From the NCBI RefSeq assembly GCF_014926585.1, contig NZ_CP045422.1, forward strand, positions 2,820,001-2,884,000: DNA of 64,000 nucleotides, read 5' to 3'. This DNA comes from Devosia beringensis. Its GTDB lineage: Bacteria > Pseudomonadota > Alphaproteobacteria > Rhizobiales > Devosiaceae. Made by a program: the position numbers and the translations under genes. A model generated the notes under the pieces. It did not search any database. It was not told the DNA's origin and saw only the letters and a list, made by a program, of their open reading frames with translations. Of this stretch, positions 8,620 to 18,097 are shown one piece after another (position 1 is the first letter of the stretch; every line of letters begins with the position of its first letter).

Positions 8620-8625
8620 TATAAT
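8620..8625 (+). promoter_or_regulatory. Candidate -10 box for the Tat protein gene
   Basis: A perfect TATAAT lies 64 bases before the ATG at 8690. Just upstream is a small inverted repeat GCATT-TTGG-AATGC (8600-8613), placed where a repressor would sit between -35 and -10. No good -35 hexamer is visible. Confidence 0.35.
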
Positions 8626-8689
8626 TTCGGCGGACCGAGCCCAAGAACAGCAAGAACATTCCCTCGTCCGCCCCACGAGGAGAGCTACT

Positions 8690-10489
8690 ATGGATCGACG
8701 ACATTTCCTGAAGGCCACGGGCGTTCTGGGCGCCAGCCGCTGGCTGGCCGGTTCCGCGCTATCGCTGGCGCTGGTGGGTGGGACTGCCGCTGCAGCAGGG
8801 GCCGACGAGGACAGCCTGGCTGTGCTGACCAAGGCGGCGGACGGGCAGGTGGCCAAGACCATTGCGGACAAGGCGACGTCGCTGACGGGCTCGCCGCGCG
8901 GGCTGACGCGCCAGATCCGGCGCCTGCTGACACCTTTTGTGTGGGCGCGCTCGGAGCACTATCACGACGAGGCCCTGCTGCCGGTGGTCGAGGAAATGCT
9001 GACCACGCTCGAGGGGCGGCAGCATGCGGACGGCACATATAGCGTTGGTAATCGCCATTCGCCGCCCGATACCGGCTTTCTCATCGAGGATATGGGCCTG
9101 ATGGTATCGATTCTGGGTGCCGACGACCACGCTGCCAGCGCCGGGTTTTCCGAGCGCATTGCGGCGATCATGGCCAAAGCAGGCCCCGGCCTTGCCGCCG
9201 GCGGGGTGCACACGCCCAATCATCGCTGGAAGATCTGCGCGGCGCTGGCGCGTATCGCCCACGTGACGGGTGACATGAGCTATGTGACGGCGATCGACGC
9301 CTGGTTCGCCGAAGGGCTGGATGTGGATGAGGACGGCATCTATTCGGAGCGCAGCCCGATTTACTATTCGGAGGTGACCAATCCGTCGCTGCTGGTGGTG
9401 GCGCATGTGCTGGAGCGGCCCGAACTGGTCGACGTGGTGCGCCAGAACCTCAATACCTCGATCGAGCATGCCGAACCGGGTGGGGATATCGAAACCATCC
9501 AGTCCCGCCGGCAGGACCAGGATCACCGCCAGATCACCCTGCGCTACTTCTATACGCAGTTTCGCGAGCTGGCGCTGCTGGACAATGACGGGCGCTTCGC
9601 GGCGGTCGCCAAGCGTATCGAAACACTGTTCAGCAAGGATATGGGGGACTTCCTGGGCGACCTGATCGAGCGGCCGGAACTGGCTGCCAACCTGCCGGCC
9701 GAAGAGGAGCCCTTCACCGATTTCAGCCGGCACTACAAGACGGCCGGCCTCGTCCGCCTGCGCCGCGGCAAGCTCAGCGCCTCGGCCTTTGGTGGGTCGG
9801 ACTGGTACCATGATGGGGTGGAAAGCCCGTTCTACAACAGGATTGGTTCGGGCCTGTCGACCAACCCGACCATGCTGCGCGCGTGGAACGGCAAGGCCCT
9901 GCTGGACTCGGTGCGCATGGTCCCCAACTTCTTCTCCATGGGTCACTTCCGCTCCAATGGCATCGCCTACGAGGATGGCACGATCCGGCTGGGGAATGAG
10001 CTCAAGGTGCCCTATTACCTGCCGATGCGGCCCGAGGATCGCAACGAGCAGGGCGTCTATGCGCTGTCGCGCTCGGTGGATGGGCGCTTTTACTCCATGC
10101 TCGATTTCGAGAACCGCCCGGTGGCCACGCGCGATCTCAAGACAGCGGTAGAGATCAGCGAGGTCGATAGCGGTTTCGACCTCAACCTGGCGGTGACGGG
10201 CGAGAGCGATGTCGAGATCACGCTGGAGCTGGCGTTCCGCGAGGGTGGCGAGATCAGCGGCGCCGAGGCGCTGGAGGACGGGACCTATCATCTGCTGGAT
10301 GGTCACGGCAGTTACACGGTGGGGGAGGACAGCGTTCGGTTCGGACCGGGCAATGGGGCAGGGCTGATTGAAGCCAGGCCTGGCGAGCAATATAGCTGGG
10401 CCGGTGGCGACCTGGTGCTCAAGGGGCCGCGGGTGTTCATCACTGGCAAGAGCCCGCTGACCTATACGCTGGAGCTGCGCTTCGCCTGA
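8690..10489 (+). CDS. Tat-exported protein of unknown function
   Basis: The 599-residue protein begins MDRRHFLKATG, a twin-arginine (RRxFLK) signal, followed by a hydrophobic stretch ending near AAAAGADE, so it should be exported folded. The middle is helical and resembles alpha/alpha-toroid polysaccharide lyases or hydrolases in style: TPNHRW near residue 180, then repeated aromatic and acidic helices. The last 200 residues look beta-rich, with NDGR, GNELKVPYY and a final LTYTLELRF. That lyase-like layout (helical toroid plus beta-sandwich) is my inference and I do not recognise the family. ATG 8690 has GAGGAG upstream. It stands alone, with a TATAAT at 8620. Confidence 0.7.
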   Translation: MDRRHFLKATGVLGASRWLAGSALSLALVGGTAAAAGADEDSLAVLTKAADGQVAKTIADKATSLTGSPRGLTRQIRRLLTPFVWARSEHYHDEALLPVVEEMLTTLEGRQHADGTYSVGNRHSPPDTGFLIEDMGLMVSILGADDHAASAGFSERIAAIMAKAGPGLAAGGVHTPNHRWKICAALARIAHVTGDMSYVTAIDAWFAEGLDVDEDGIYSERSPIYYSEVTNPSLLVVAHVLERPELVDVVRQNLNTSIEHAEPGGDIETIQSRRQDQDHRQITLRYFYTQFRELALLDNDGRFAAVAKRIETLFSKDMGDFLGDLIERPELAANLPAEEEPFTDFSRHYKTAGLVRLRRGKLSASAFGGSDWYHDGVESPFYNRIGSGLSTNPTMLRAWNGKALLDSVRMVPNFFSMGHFRSNGIAYEDGTIRLGNELKVPYYLPMRPEDRNEQGVYALSRSVDGRFYSMLDFENRPVATRDLKTAVEISEVDSGFDLNLAVTGESDVEITLELAFREGGEISGAEALEDGTYHLLDGHGSYTVGEDSVRFGPGNGAGLIEARPGEQYSWAGGDLVLKGPRVFITGKSPLTYTLELRFA

Positions 10490-10639
10490 GAGCGGTGACT
10501 CCGCCCGGCTTGACGCCGGGCGGCACTGGCCCGTGATGAGCGGCCGAAACTGTCGGTTGGCCAGGGGCTCTCATGTGGTCTTGGAATTGCCCGGCGGCTC
10601 ATCTAGATTCGGCCGCGGTTAAACCGAAGAGGAGCCACC

Positions 10640-10849
10640 ATGAAGAAGTTTGCCCCCATTGCGCTGATCCTGGTCAGCGCGCTGTCGATCTCTGCCTGCA
10701 CCACAACGCAACGGACTGTTTCGGGCGCGGCCATCGGGGGCGCCGGCGGCGCACTGGTGGGTGGCGCGGTCGGCGGTTATGGCGGCGCCATTGTCGGCGG
10801 TGCCGGCGGTGCGGCGGCCGGTGCGCTGCTGGCCAACAGCACGCGCTAG
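10640..10849 (+). CDS. Small glycine-zipper lipoprotein
   Basis: The 69-residue protein has a lipoprotein signal peptide with lipobox ISAC, Cys20 being the lipidated residue. The mature part is almost entirely a glycine zipper (repeats of GGAGGA, GGAVGG, GGAGG) that would pack as two helices in a membrane, as in the 2TM glycine-zipper family. These are small envelope lipoproteins of unclear function, often stress related. The ribosome site AGAGGAG is well spaced from ATG 10640. A strong terminator follows, so it is probably transcribed alone at a high level. Confidence 0.83.
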   Translation: MKKFAPIALILVSALSISACTTTQRTVSGAAIGGAGGALVGGAVGGYGGAIVGGAGGAAAGALLANSTR

Positions 10850-10869
10850 TCCAAAGCCATCACGTCGAG

Positions 10870-10899
10870 ATGCCCCAGCGTTCGTCGTCTGGGGCATTT
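10870..10899 (+). terminator. Rho-independent terminator after lipoprotein
   Basis: ATGCCCCAG (10870-10878) pairs perfectly with CTGGGGCAT (10889-10897) across a 10-base loop, and TTT follows. It lies 20 bases after the lipoprotein stop. Confidence 0.75.
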
Positions 10900-10990
10900 C
10901 CAATTGTCCGCGATCAGGGAACGCCCGGTTGCGGGCAAATGCCGGCGGGTGCCATGATAGGCGCGACAGAGCGCTCAGGGCAGGTGTCGC

Positions 10991-11671
10991 ATGGATTTCA
11001 TGAAGCTCCTCAAGTCGATCGAGGAACTGCTCTATGAGCTGATCACCTGGTTCGTGTTTTATCCGCTCACCTTCTGGCGCATCCTCACGCGGCCCATGGC
11101 CATGCTGGCCTATGCCCAGAAAGAGCTGACCGAGAAGGACGAGGAGCAGTTAGATGATGCGGTCAGTCCCCCCATCCTGCTGCTGCTGACGCTGGTGCTG
11201 CTGCACGTGCTGGAAGGGGCGCTGTCACCGGGGACGGCATCGGCGCTGCCCGGCCTGCTGCAGGACGACCGGAACCTGCTGGTCTTCCGGGCCCTGGCCT
11301 TCAGCCTCTTTCCGCTGCTTTACGCCACGATACGCCTGCGGGTCAGCGGCGCGCGGCTGACCCGCACCACGCTCAAGCCGGCCTTTTACAGCCAGAGCTA
11401 CGCCACCGTGCCCTTCGTGCTGACCATGAGCCTGGGCATGCTGCTGCTGGCGCATAGCGAGGCGCTGCCGGGCGGATGGCTATGGGGTGGAACGCTCATG
11501 CTGGCCGGCACGGGCTGGTACCTGGCGGTGGAAACGACCTGGCTGTCGCAGACCAGCCAGGTGTCGGGCCTGCGGGCATTCCTGGTGACGCTGGGCATCT
11601 TCTTTGCGGCCCTGGTCATGCTGCTGCTCGTCGCCATCACGGTCGCCCTGGCGGCGCGGCAGCTGGACTAG
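10991..11671 (+). CDS. Integral membrane protein, Yip1-like
   Basis: A 226-residue membrane protein. A cytoplasmic amphipathic N-terminus (FMKLLKSIEELLYELITWF) and the phrase FYPLTFWRILTRP precede four or five transmembrane segments, around residues 60-76, 95-115, 135-155, 160-180 and 195-220. The pattern resembles uncharacterised Yip1/permease-like membrane proteins of alphaproteobacteria; no transport motif or catalytic residue is evident. It follows the lipoprotein terminator and has no coupled neighbour. Treat as a conserved hypothetical membrane protein. Confidence 0.75.
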   Translation: MDFMKLLKSIEELLYELITWFVFYPLTFWRILTRPMAMLAYAQKELTEKDEEQLDDAVSPPILLLLTLVLLHVLEGALSPGTASALPGLLQDDRNLLVFRALAFSLFPLLYATIRLRVSGARLTRTTLKPAFYSQSYATVPFVLTMSLGMLLLAHSEALPGGWLWGGTLMLAGTGWYLAVETTWLSQTSQVSGLRAFLVTLGIFFAALVMLLLVAITVALAARQLD

Positions 11672-11920
11672 GGAACCGCCGCGGGCAGGTCGGATTGCTA
11701 TCGGGCCGGATTGCGACGGTTTCGGCAAGTTAGTGTCAAGCATAGCGCAAGAAGCGGGGGCGCGTAGCGGCGTGCCGGCGGCATCACTATTTCGAGATTT
11801 GCCAGATTAGTGCGGCTTTTGCCGCGCCGGGCGGGAGATGCTGCCTGGTTGCCTCATATTGGCAGCGCTGGTTTATCGAGGTACCAATAGGGGCAGCATT
11901 TTTTTGTAGGGAGCCGATCA

Positions 11921-13852
11921 ATGTCGCCGGAACAGATACTGACCATCGTGACCACCCTGCTGTCGGCCCAGCCCGACAATGCCGCCTTCCAGACGCTGAT
12001 GACGGGCGGCCACGACGCCCGCTATCCGGTGACCATCGAGGCCTGTCCGCGGCCGCTGCCCGCCGCCGATATCGAGGGCCAGACGGTGATCTGCGGCCGT
12101 ATCGGCATGCCGGAGAACCATGACAACCCTGAGGGCAACCGGCTCGATCTGGCCTTTGCCGTGCTCAAGGCCCGCTCGCTGGCGCCGGCGCCTGACCCGG
12201 TGGTCTATCTGCATGGCGGGCCGGGCGGTCGCGCAGTACCCGATATCGCCTTCAATGCCGGCCTGTTCGATAATCTGCGCGAGCGGCGCGACCTCGTGCT
12301 GTTCGACCAGCGCGCTTCGGGGATTTCGGCGCGCACGGTCACCTGCGCCAATACGCTGGCCGACAATATCGTGGAACTGGGACGCACCACGCCGGATGCA
12401 AATGCCGATCCGGATGCGCCCGATCCGCTCAAGCTCTGCCTCGACGAGATCGAGTCGAGCGGCATTGTCCTGTCGGACTACAATACGACCCAGAACGCCC
12501 ATGATGTGCGCGCGCTGATGACCGGCCTGGGCTATCCGCAGTACAATGCCTATGGGATTTCCTATGGCACCAAGCTGGGCCTCGAACTGCTGCGCGCCGA
12601 TCCGGACGGGTTGCGCGCCATTGTGCTGGACAGTATCTCGCCGCCCGATGCGCGCGCCTATGACACCAACAGCGTTTCGGCCGACCTGGCGATCGGCGCC
12701 GTGGTGGATCAATGCGCGGCAGATACGGCCTGCGCGGCCGCCTTTCCCGATTTCGAGCAGACGCTCAACGCGGTTGCCGCCAAGCTGGCGGAAACGCCGT
12801 TCCCGGCCACCAATACGCCCCCCGAAATCGACGTGATGACGCTGATCAACCTGTTCGAGGACCGCAACAGCCTGGCCACGAACAGGCAGCAGACCTCGTA
12901 TATTCCGGCCATTGTCGATGAATGGTCCAAGGGGACGACGCAGATCTATGACCTCTATGTCGCCGGCAAGCTGACCCCGGCCCAGACCCCCGACACGATC
13001 ATCGCGCCCTTTATCGACAAGGTGCGCAATGAGGAACTGATCATGGGCTATGCCCTGCTCAACAAGGCCGAGGAGCTGCGCAGGTTCAATGTGGCGCTCG
13101 ACATCCTGCTGCAGGAAGTGTCCACGCTCAGCGTCACGGCCGACTATACCCAGCTCGAAAGCGAACTCGACAAGGCCATGACGGCGGCGCTGGCGGACAT
13201 GGACGTCAATACCATGATCGCCATGGCCAAGGCCTATGGGCGACTGGCCTTTGCCCAGCCGGACAAGGCTGCCATCGAGGCTTTCGTAGCCGCCTATATG
13301 CCCGAGCAGCATCTGGGGCCCATGCAGGCCATGATCGCGGCGATGACGGCGGGCGATGTCACCGCCTTCTTCGCGGCGGCGCGGCGCGATACCGGCAAGT
13401 ATTTCGACAAGCTGGCCAATACGATGGATCTGGCGATCTATGCCTGCCAGGAGGATATTCCGTATAATTCCCTGGAAGGCTATCAGGCGGCGGCGGCGCG
13501 CTATCGCTTCTCGTTCCTGACCGCCGATGACGCGGCTATCCAGGAACTCTACGACACCTGCGCCAACTTCACGCCGGCGCCGCGCGAGGGCTTCCACGAG
13601 CGGGTATCATCGGACCTGCCGGTACTGGCGCTGGCCGGCCTCAATGATACCCAGACCAATAATGACGCGGCCGACTATGTCGCCGAGACGATGGCCAATG
13701 GCCAGGCCGTGACCTTTCCGGAAACCGGGCATGGCGTGATCCAGTTCTCGCAATGCGCCAAGGACATCGCCGCCGCGTTCATCGAGGATCCCATGAGCCC
13801 GGTGAACAGCAGCTGCACGGCGGCCCTCAAGGCCAGCTTCGCCACGCCCTGA
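11921..13852 (+). CDS. Alpha/beta hydrolase, proline iminopeptidase/TAP-like
   Basis: The 643-residue protein has an alpha/beta-hydrolase core typical of the S33 peptidase group (proline iminopeptidase, tripeptidyl aminopeptidase). VVYLHGGPGG around residue 97 supplies the oxyanion hole, FDQRASG follows, the nucleophile is Ser214 in GISYGT, and the acid and base are probably Asp576 (GLNDTQT) and His604 (TGHGV). A 300-residue insertion of helices separates them, as in TAP-like enzymes. Unlike most of that group, no signal peptide is visible from ATG 11921. AGGGAG lies upstream. Substrate unknown; peptides or esters are possible. Confidence 0.85.
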   Translation: MSPEQILTIVTTLLSAQPDNAAFQTLMTGGHDARYPVTIEACPRPLPAADIEGQTVICGRIGMPENHDNPEGNRLDLAFAVLKARSLAPAPDPVVYLHGGPGGRAVPDIAFNAGLFDNLRERRDLVLFDQRASGISARTVTCANTLADNIVELGRTTPDANADPDAPDPLKLCLDEIESSGIVLSDYNTTQNAHDVRALMTGLGYPQYNAYGISYGTKLGLELLRADPDGLRAIVLDSISPPDARAYDTNSVSADLAIGAVVDQCAADTACAAAFPDFEQTLNAVAAKLAETPFPATNTPPEIDVMTLINLFEDRNSLATNRQQTSYIPAIVDEWSKGTTQIYDLYVAGKLTPAQTPDTIIAPFIDKVRNEELIMGYALLNKAEELRRFNVALDILLQEVSTLSVTADYTQLESELDKAMTAALADMDVNTMIAMAKAYGRLAFAQPDKAAIEAFVAAYMPEQHLGPMQAMIAAMTAGDVTAFFAAARRDTGKYFDKLANTMDLAIYACQEDIPYNSLEGYQAAAARYRFSFLTADDAAIQELYDTCANFTPAPREGFHERVSSDLPVLALAGLNDTQTNNDAADYVAETMANGQAVTFPETGHGVIQFSQCAKDIAAAFIEDPMSPVNSSCTAALKASFATP

Positions 13853-13960
13853 ACAGGGCGCGTGCAGGAGCCGATACCTACAGACCGCACCGCCTGACGG
13901 ATGGCCGGGGCGTGCCCCTGCTCGGCGGAGCAGGGCACGGATACCGGCTATTACGCGCGA

Positions 13961-14018
13961 TTCTATTTTTGAATTCCAATTGACATAATAAATAGGCACT
14001 GCCAATCTGCTGCCTATT
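13961..14018 (+). promoter_or_regulatory. Promoter and palindromic operator of the ROK/ABC operon
   Basis: This AT-rich stretch carries a CATAAT -10-like hexamer (13984-13989) 17 bases after TTCTAT (13961-13966). A TTGACA (13980-13985) is also present. A perfect 8-bp inverted repeat, AATAGGCA (13991-13998) and TGCCTATT (14011-14018), with centres 20 bases apart, ends one base before the AGGGAG ribosome site. This suits autorepression by the ROK protein. Confidence 0.6.
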
Positions 14019-14031
14019 GAGGGAGCAGAAC

Positions 14032-15198
14032 ATGGTTTTGCGCGGTACCAATCAGGAGCAGGCCCGGCCGTATAACCGGCGGATCGTGCTCGAATGCATC
14101 CGCAATGGCGGCCCGGCCACGCGGGGCGACATCGCGGCACGGGTGGGGCTGACGGTGCAGACCGTCTCGACCATCGTGCGCGAACTCGAAGACCAGAATT
14201 ACCTGCTGTCGGTGCGCGAGGCGCCCAAGGGGCGTGGCCTGCCGCCGACAACGCTGCGGCTCAATCCGGACGGCGGCTATGCCGTGGGCATTTCCATCAC
14301 GCCGCTGGGCGTCGAGGCCGCGCTGATGAACCTGGCCGGCGACATGCTGGGCAGCGCCGCGCGCAGCCATGCCCATGCCAGCCCCAACGCGGCCTTTGCC
14401 CTGATCGGCGAGCTGGTGGCCGAGATGCGGGCGCTGCGGCAGGACGGGCGGATCCTCGGGGTAGGGCTGGCCATGCCGGGCCCGTTTGACGTGCAATCGA
14501 TGAGCTTTGTCGGACCGACGACGCTGGATGGCTGGGCCGGGGTGCCGGTACGGGCGCGGCTGGAAGAGGTGAGCAAGCTGCCCGCCTTCATCGCCGCCGA
14601 TACGGTGGCGGCGGCCCTGGGCGTGCGGCTCTATGGCGAGGGCGCCGGGATCGGGCAGTTCTACTACCTGCATTTCGGTGTCGGCCTGGGCGGCACGATG
14701 ATGCAGGACGGCGTGCCGGTGCGCGGCGCCTGGGGCAATGCCGGCGAAATCGGCCATATTCCGCTGATGCCGGGCGGGCGCCTCTGCCCCTGCGGCAATG
14801 CGGGGTGCCTTGAGCGCTACCTGTCGCTGGATGCGTTCAGCAACCGCCCGGACGGGCAGAGCCAGGCCGAATGGGTGGCAGAGGTCACGCCGATCTTTCA
14901 CAGCGCCATCCAGACCATCGAGAACCTGTTCGACCCGCAGGCTGTGGTGCTGGGCGGTATCGCACCGGGCGAGCTGATCACCGATCTGGTGGCGACGACC
15001 GCGGTTCTGCCCAGCTCGATTTCCGCCCGCTATGACCGCACCACGCCGCGGGTCATCGCCTCGACCGGCCGCCAGTCGGTGATGCGCGGCGCGGCTGCCC
15101 TGGCTGTCTCCGGTGTCCTGTCGCCCCGGCAGGAGATCACATCTTCCCCCGATCGCGCGCAGAAACGCGATCCGTTTTCGAATGGACTGGCAGCATGA
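14032..15198 (+). CDS. ROK-family transcriptional regulator
   Basis: The 388-residue protein has an N-terminal winged helix (residues about 10-75, with TRGDIAARVGLTVQTVSTIVRELE) followed by a ROK sugar-binding domain. The zinc motif CPCGNAGC and the GEIGHIPL block are intact, but the kinase ATP-binding acid motif is not obvious, so it should act as a sugar-sensing repressor rather than a kinase. I chose ATG 14032, with GGGAG upstream, rather than TTG 14017, which lies inside the operator palindrome. Its end overlaps the ABC ATPase start by four bases, so it heads the sugar-uptake operon and probably regulates it. Confidence 0.9.
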   Translation: MVLRGTNQEQARPYNRRIVLECIRNGGPATRGDIAARVGLTVQTVSTIVRELEDQNYLLSVREAPKGRGLPPTTLRLNPDGGYAVGISITPLGVEAALMNLAGDMLGSAARSHAHASPNAAFALIGELVAEMRALRQDGRILGVGLAMPGPFDVQSMSFVGPTTLDGWAGVPVRARLEEVSKLPAFIAADTVAAALGVRLYGEGAGIGQFYYLHFGVGLGGTMMQDGVPVRGAWGNAGEIGHIPLMPGGRLCPCGNAGCLERYLSLDAFSNRPDGQSQAEWVAEVTPIFHSAIQTIENLFDPQAVVLGGIAPGELITDLVATTAVLPSSISARYDRTTPRVIASTGRQSVMRGAAALAVSGVLSPRQEITSSPDRAQKRDPFSNGLAA

Positions 15199-15998
15199 GC
15201 GAGCCCCTTCTCGTCCTCGACAATATCACCAAGAATTACGGGGCCGTGCAGGCCTTGCGCGGCGTGTCCTTTTCCATCGCCAAGGGTGAGGTCATCGCCC
15301 TGCTCGGCGACAATGGCGCCGGCAAGTCGACGCTGGTCAAAATTATCTCGGGCGGGCTGGATGCCAGTTCGGGCAGCATGAGCTTTGAAGGCAAGCCCTT
15401 CGCGCCGAAATCGCCGTCGGAGGCCAAGGCGGCCGGCATCGAGACGGTCTACCAGGACCTGTCGCTGTGCACCAATGTCGACGTGGTCGCCAATTTCTTC
15501 ATGGGGCGCGAGCTGACGCGGTCGATAATGGGCATCAAGGTGCTCGACGAGGCGCGCATGGAAGAGCAAGTGGCCAAGGCCATGGCTACGGCCGGCACGC
15601 GTATCCCCTCGCTGCGCAGCAAGGTGGAGCACCTGTCGGGCGGCCAGCGCCAGGCGATCGAGCTCAACCGTTTCGTGCATTGGGGCGGCAAGCTGGTGCT
15701 GCTGGACGAGCCGTTTGCGGCGCTGGGCGTGGAGCAGACCAAGCGCGGGCTGGAGATGATCCGCCAGGTGGCGGCGCAGGGGATCGGGGTGGTGATCATC
15801 ACCCATATCATGCAGCAGGCATTCCAGGTGGCGGACCGCATGGTGGTCATCCGCCAGGGCGTGGTGGCGGGCGATGTGCCGACCAAACAGACAAACGCGG
15901 ACGCAGTGATCGGCATGATCACGGGCGAAACCCTCACCGGTGCCGGACCGGTAGGGGGCGCGACGGAGGGATCCGGTGCACAGGAGCGAAACGAATGA
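15195..15998 (+). CDS. Sugar ABC importer ATPase (FrcA-type, single domain)
   Basis: The 267-residue ATPase has one ABC domain, unlike the duplicated RbsA/XylG type, and matches the FrcA-type fructose/ribose importers. Visible motifs are Walker [10 protein letters not shown] near residues 38-46, signature LSGGQRQ, Walker B LVLLDEP and the switch histidine in ITH. It would energise uptake through the permease two genes downstream. It overlaps the regulator by four bases and the binding-protein gene by four (ATGA), so translation is coupled through the operon. Confidence 0.9.
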   Translation: MSEPLLVLDNITKNYGAVQALRGVSFSIAKGEVIALLGDNGAGKSTLVKIISGGLDASSGSMSFEGKPFAPKSPSEAKAAGIETVYQDLSLCTNVDVVANFFMGRELTRSIMGIKVLDEARMEEQVAKAMATAGTRIPSLRSKVEHLSGGQRQAIELNRFVHWGGKLVLLDEPFAALGVEQTKRGLEMIRQVAAQGIGVVIITHIMQQAFQVADRMVVIRQGVVAGDVPTKQTNADAVIGMITGETLTGAGPVGGATEGSGAQERNE

Positions 15999-17035
15999 AG
16001 CACATGTTGCAATGGGGCATGGTTCTTCTGGCCGGCGCAGCCGGGATGGTGAACCCGGCCTATTCGCAGGAAAAGGGAACCGTCTATTACATGGTCCCGA
16101 CCCTGCTCGACGAATTCCAGACCGGTTCGGTCAGCGCGCTCGAAATGTTCCTCGAGCAGGTCGGCTATGAGATGACGACGCTCAATGCCGACAACAAGAC
16201 CGATCTGCAGCAGAGCCAGATGAATGACGTGATCACGCTGGCGCCCAAGGCGATCATCCTGGCGGCAGTGGACTTCAATGCCCTGGCGCCATCGGTGGAG
16301 GCGGCACGCGCCGCCGGCATTCCGGTGATCGAATTCGACCGCCAGATTTCCTCGACCATGTCGGACTTCACCTCGGTGGCCGGCACGGTGGAGATCGGCT
16401 ATGTGGCGGCCGAGCAGGTGGAACGCCTGCTGACCGAGAAGAACGGCGCGGTCAAGGGCAAGGTGCTGCAGGTGCTGGGCGACCCCGGCGACCCCTATAC
16501 GCTCGATATCCAGAAGGGCTTTGAGGAAAAGATGGCGGCCTTCCCCGAGGTCACCATCATCAGCCAGCCCGCCACGATGTGGGAAGCCAGCAATGCCGGG
16601 ACGATCGTTTCGGATCAACTGCTGGCCAATCCGGACATCGATATCGTGTTCAGCCATGCCGCCCATCTGTCGGTGGCGGCCGTGGCATCGCTGGAAGCGG
16701 CCGGCAAGCAGCCCGGCGACGTCTATGTGATGAGCTCGAATGGCGCGCCGGTGGCGCTGCAGATGATCCGCGATGGCTGGATGCAGGTGGAAGTGGAGCA
16801 GCCGCTCTATGCCCAGGCTGCCGCCGTGGCCATGTTCATGGACAAGATCGTGGCCAAGCAGCCGATCGAGCCGGGCGAGTATGACGTGCTCGGGCTCAAA
16901 TCGGTGGTGACCAATGAAGCATGGGGCCCGACCATCAAGATCCCGGGCGCCGCGATCACCGCGGACAATGTCGACGACGCGGCCTTCTGGGGCAATCTGC
17001 AGCCGCCCACCGAAGCCGTGACGCCGGTTCCCTAA
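15995..17035 (+). CDS. Sugar ABC importer periplasmic binding protein
   Basis: This 346-residue protein has a Sec signal ([24 protein letters not shown], cleavage near residue 25) and a Peripla_BP_4/RbsB-like two-lobed domain. Typical features are [25 protein letters not shown] and the C-terminal [13 protein letters not shown]. It should capture a monosaccharide or related polyol and deliver it to the permease. ATG 15995 overlaps the ATPase stop. The frame is open further upstream, but the signal peptide settles the start. The sugar is not identifiable. Confidence 0.9.
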   Translation: MKHMLQWGMVLLAGAAGMVNPAYSQEKGTVYYMVPTLLDEFQTGSVSALEMFLEQVGYEMTTLNADNKTDLQQSQMNDVITLAPKAIILAAVDFNALAPSVEAARAAGIPVIEFDRQISSTMSDFTSVAGTVEIGYVAAEQVERLLTEKNGAVKGKVLQVLGDPGDPYTLDIQKGFEEKMAAFPEVTIISQPATMWEASNAGTIVSDQLLANPDIDIVFSHAAHLSVAAVASLEAAGKQPGDVYVMSSNGAPVALQMIRDGWMQVEVEQPLYAQAAAVAMFMDKIVAKQPIEPGEYDVLGLKSVVTNEAWGPTIKIPGAAITADNVDDAAFWGNLQPPTEAVTPVP

Positions 17036-17101
17036 CCCAGTACTGCCCCTTCCGCCTCAGGCGGGAGGGGTCTGGTTCCCCCGCTTTTTGCGAGAAATAC
17101 G

Positions 17102-18097
17102 ATGACGCCCCAATCGCGCCGCGCGCTCGAACTCGTGCTCGACAACCTGGTCTGGTTCATGCTGCTGGCGGTGCTGGCGATCTTTTCGGCGACGATCCCG
17201 AACTATTTCCAGCCGGGTATTTTCGCCAATATCATCGAGCAATCCACCGTGCTGGGGGTGATGTCGATCGGGCTGGCGCTGGTGATCATTGCCGGGCACA
17301 TGGATCTCTCCGTGGAATCGGTGGCGGCGCTGAGCGCCATGGCCGCCAGCATGGTCTTCGCCTCCTCGGGCATCGGCCTGGGGGTGGAGCTGACGCCGGG
17401 CTGGCTGGTGGTGCCGGCCTCACTGGCGCTGAGCCTTGCCGTCGGGGCGGCGGTCGGGCTGCTCAACGGCTATCTGGTGATCAAGATCAAGATGAATGCC
17501 TTCATCGTCACGCTGTCCAGTTTCATCTGGGTGCGCGGGCTGGTGGTGGCGCTGTCGGGCGGGCGCTCGGCGCAGAATCTGGCCGACGAGCTGCGCTGGC
17601 TGGCGATCCAGCGCTTTCTGGGCCTGCCGCTGACGGCCTATATCGCCATTGCCTGCTTTGTCGGCTTTTCCTTCATGATGGCCAAGACGCGCTATGGACG
17701 GCACCTGCTGATGATCGGCGGCAACGAGGCGGCGGCCTTTCGCGCCGGCATCAAGGTGGACAAGGTGCTGATGGTCGCCTTCCTGCTGTCAGGGACGGTG
17801 GCGGCGCTTGCCGGGTGGCTGCTGGCGATCCGCACCTCGGGCGCCACGGCCAATCTGGGCACCGGCATGCTGTTCAACGCCTTTGCCGCGGTGGTGATCG
17901 GCGGCGTCAGCCTCAAGGGCGGCGTCGGCGCGCTGCCAGGGGTCTATGCCGGCGTGCTGCTGCTGTCGGCGATCAATACGGCGATCAACCTGATGGGCCT
18001 GCCGGCGCATTTCACCCAGGTCATCCATGGCCTGCTGGTGCTGGCGGCGGTGCTGCTCGACACTCTCAAACAATCGATCCGGAAGAAACTGGCATGA
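17102..18097 (+). CDS. Sugar ABC importer permease (RbsC-type)
   Basis: The 331-residue permease belongs to the RbsC/FrcC family (BPD_transp_2), with about ten membrane helices. Family marks are MGIGLA-like MSIGLALVIIAGHMDLSVESV near residue 60, MNAFIVTLSSFIWVRG, GGNEAAAFRAGI (the cytoplasmic loop contacting the ATPase) and AVVIGGVSLKGGVGA. It forms the channel for the binding protein 66 bases upstream. Its stop overlaps by four bases the start of an SDR gene that probably acts on the imported compound. Confidence 0.9.
   Translation: MTPQSRRALELVLDNLVWFMLLAVLAIFSATIPNYFQPGIFANIIEQSTVLGVMSIGLALVIIAGHMDLSVESVAALSAMAASMVFASSGIGLGVELTPGWLVVPASLALSLAVGAAVGLLNGYLVIKIKMNAFIVTLSSFIWVRGLVVALSGGRSAQNLADELRWLAIQRFLGLPLTAYIAIACFVGFSFMMAKTRYGRHLLMIGGNEAAAFRAGIKVDKVLMVAFLLSGTVAALAGWLLAIRTSGATANLGTGMLFNAFAAVVIGGVSLKGGVGALPGVYAGVLLLSAINTAINLMGLPAHFTQVIHGLLVLAAVLLDTLKQSIRKKLA

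Noticed and set aside
11918..13597. Open frame of about 560 codons opposite the alpha/beta hydrolase
   Set aside because: The hydrolase has a full catalytic triad; the antisense product is repetitive Arg/Gly/His without features.
15467..15994. Upstream extension of the sugar-binding protein frame
   Set aside because: It lies inside the ATPase gene in another frame; the signal peptide at 15995 gives the real start.
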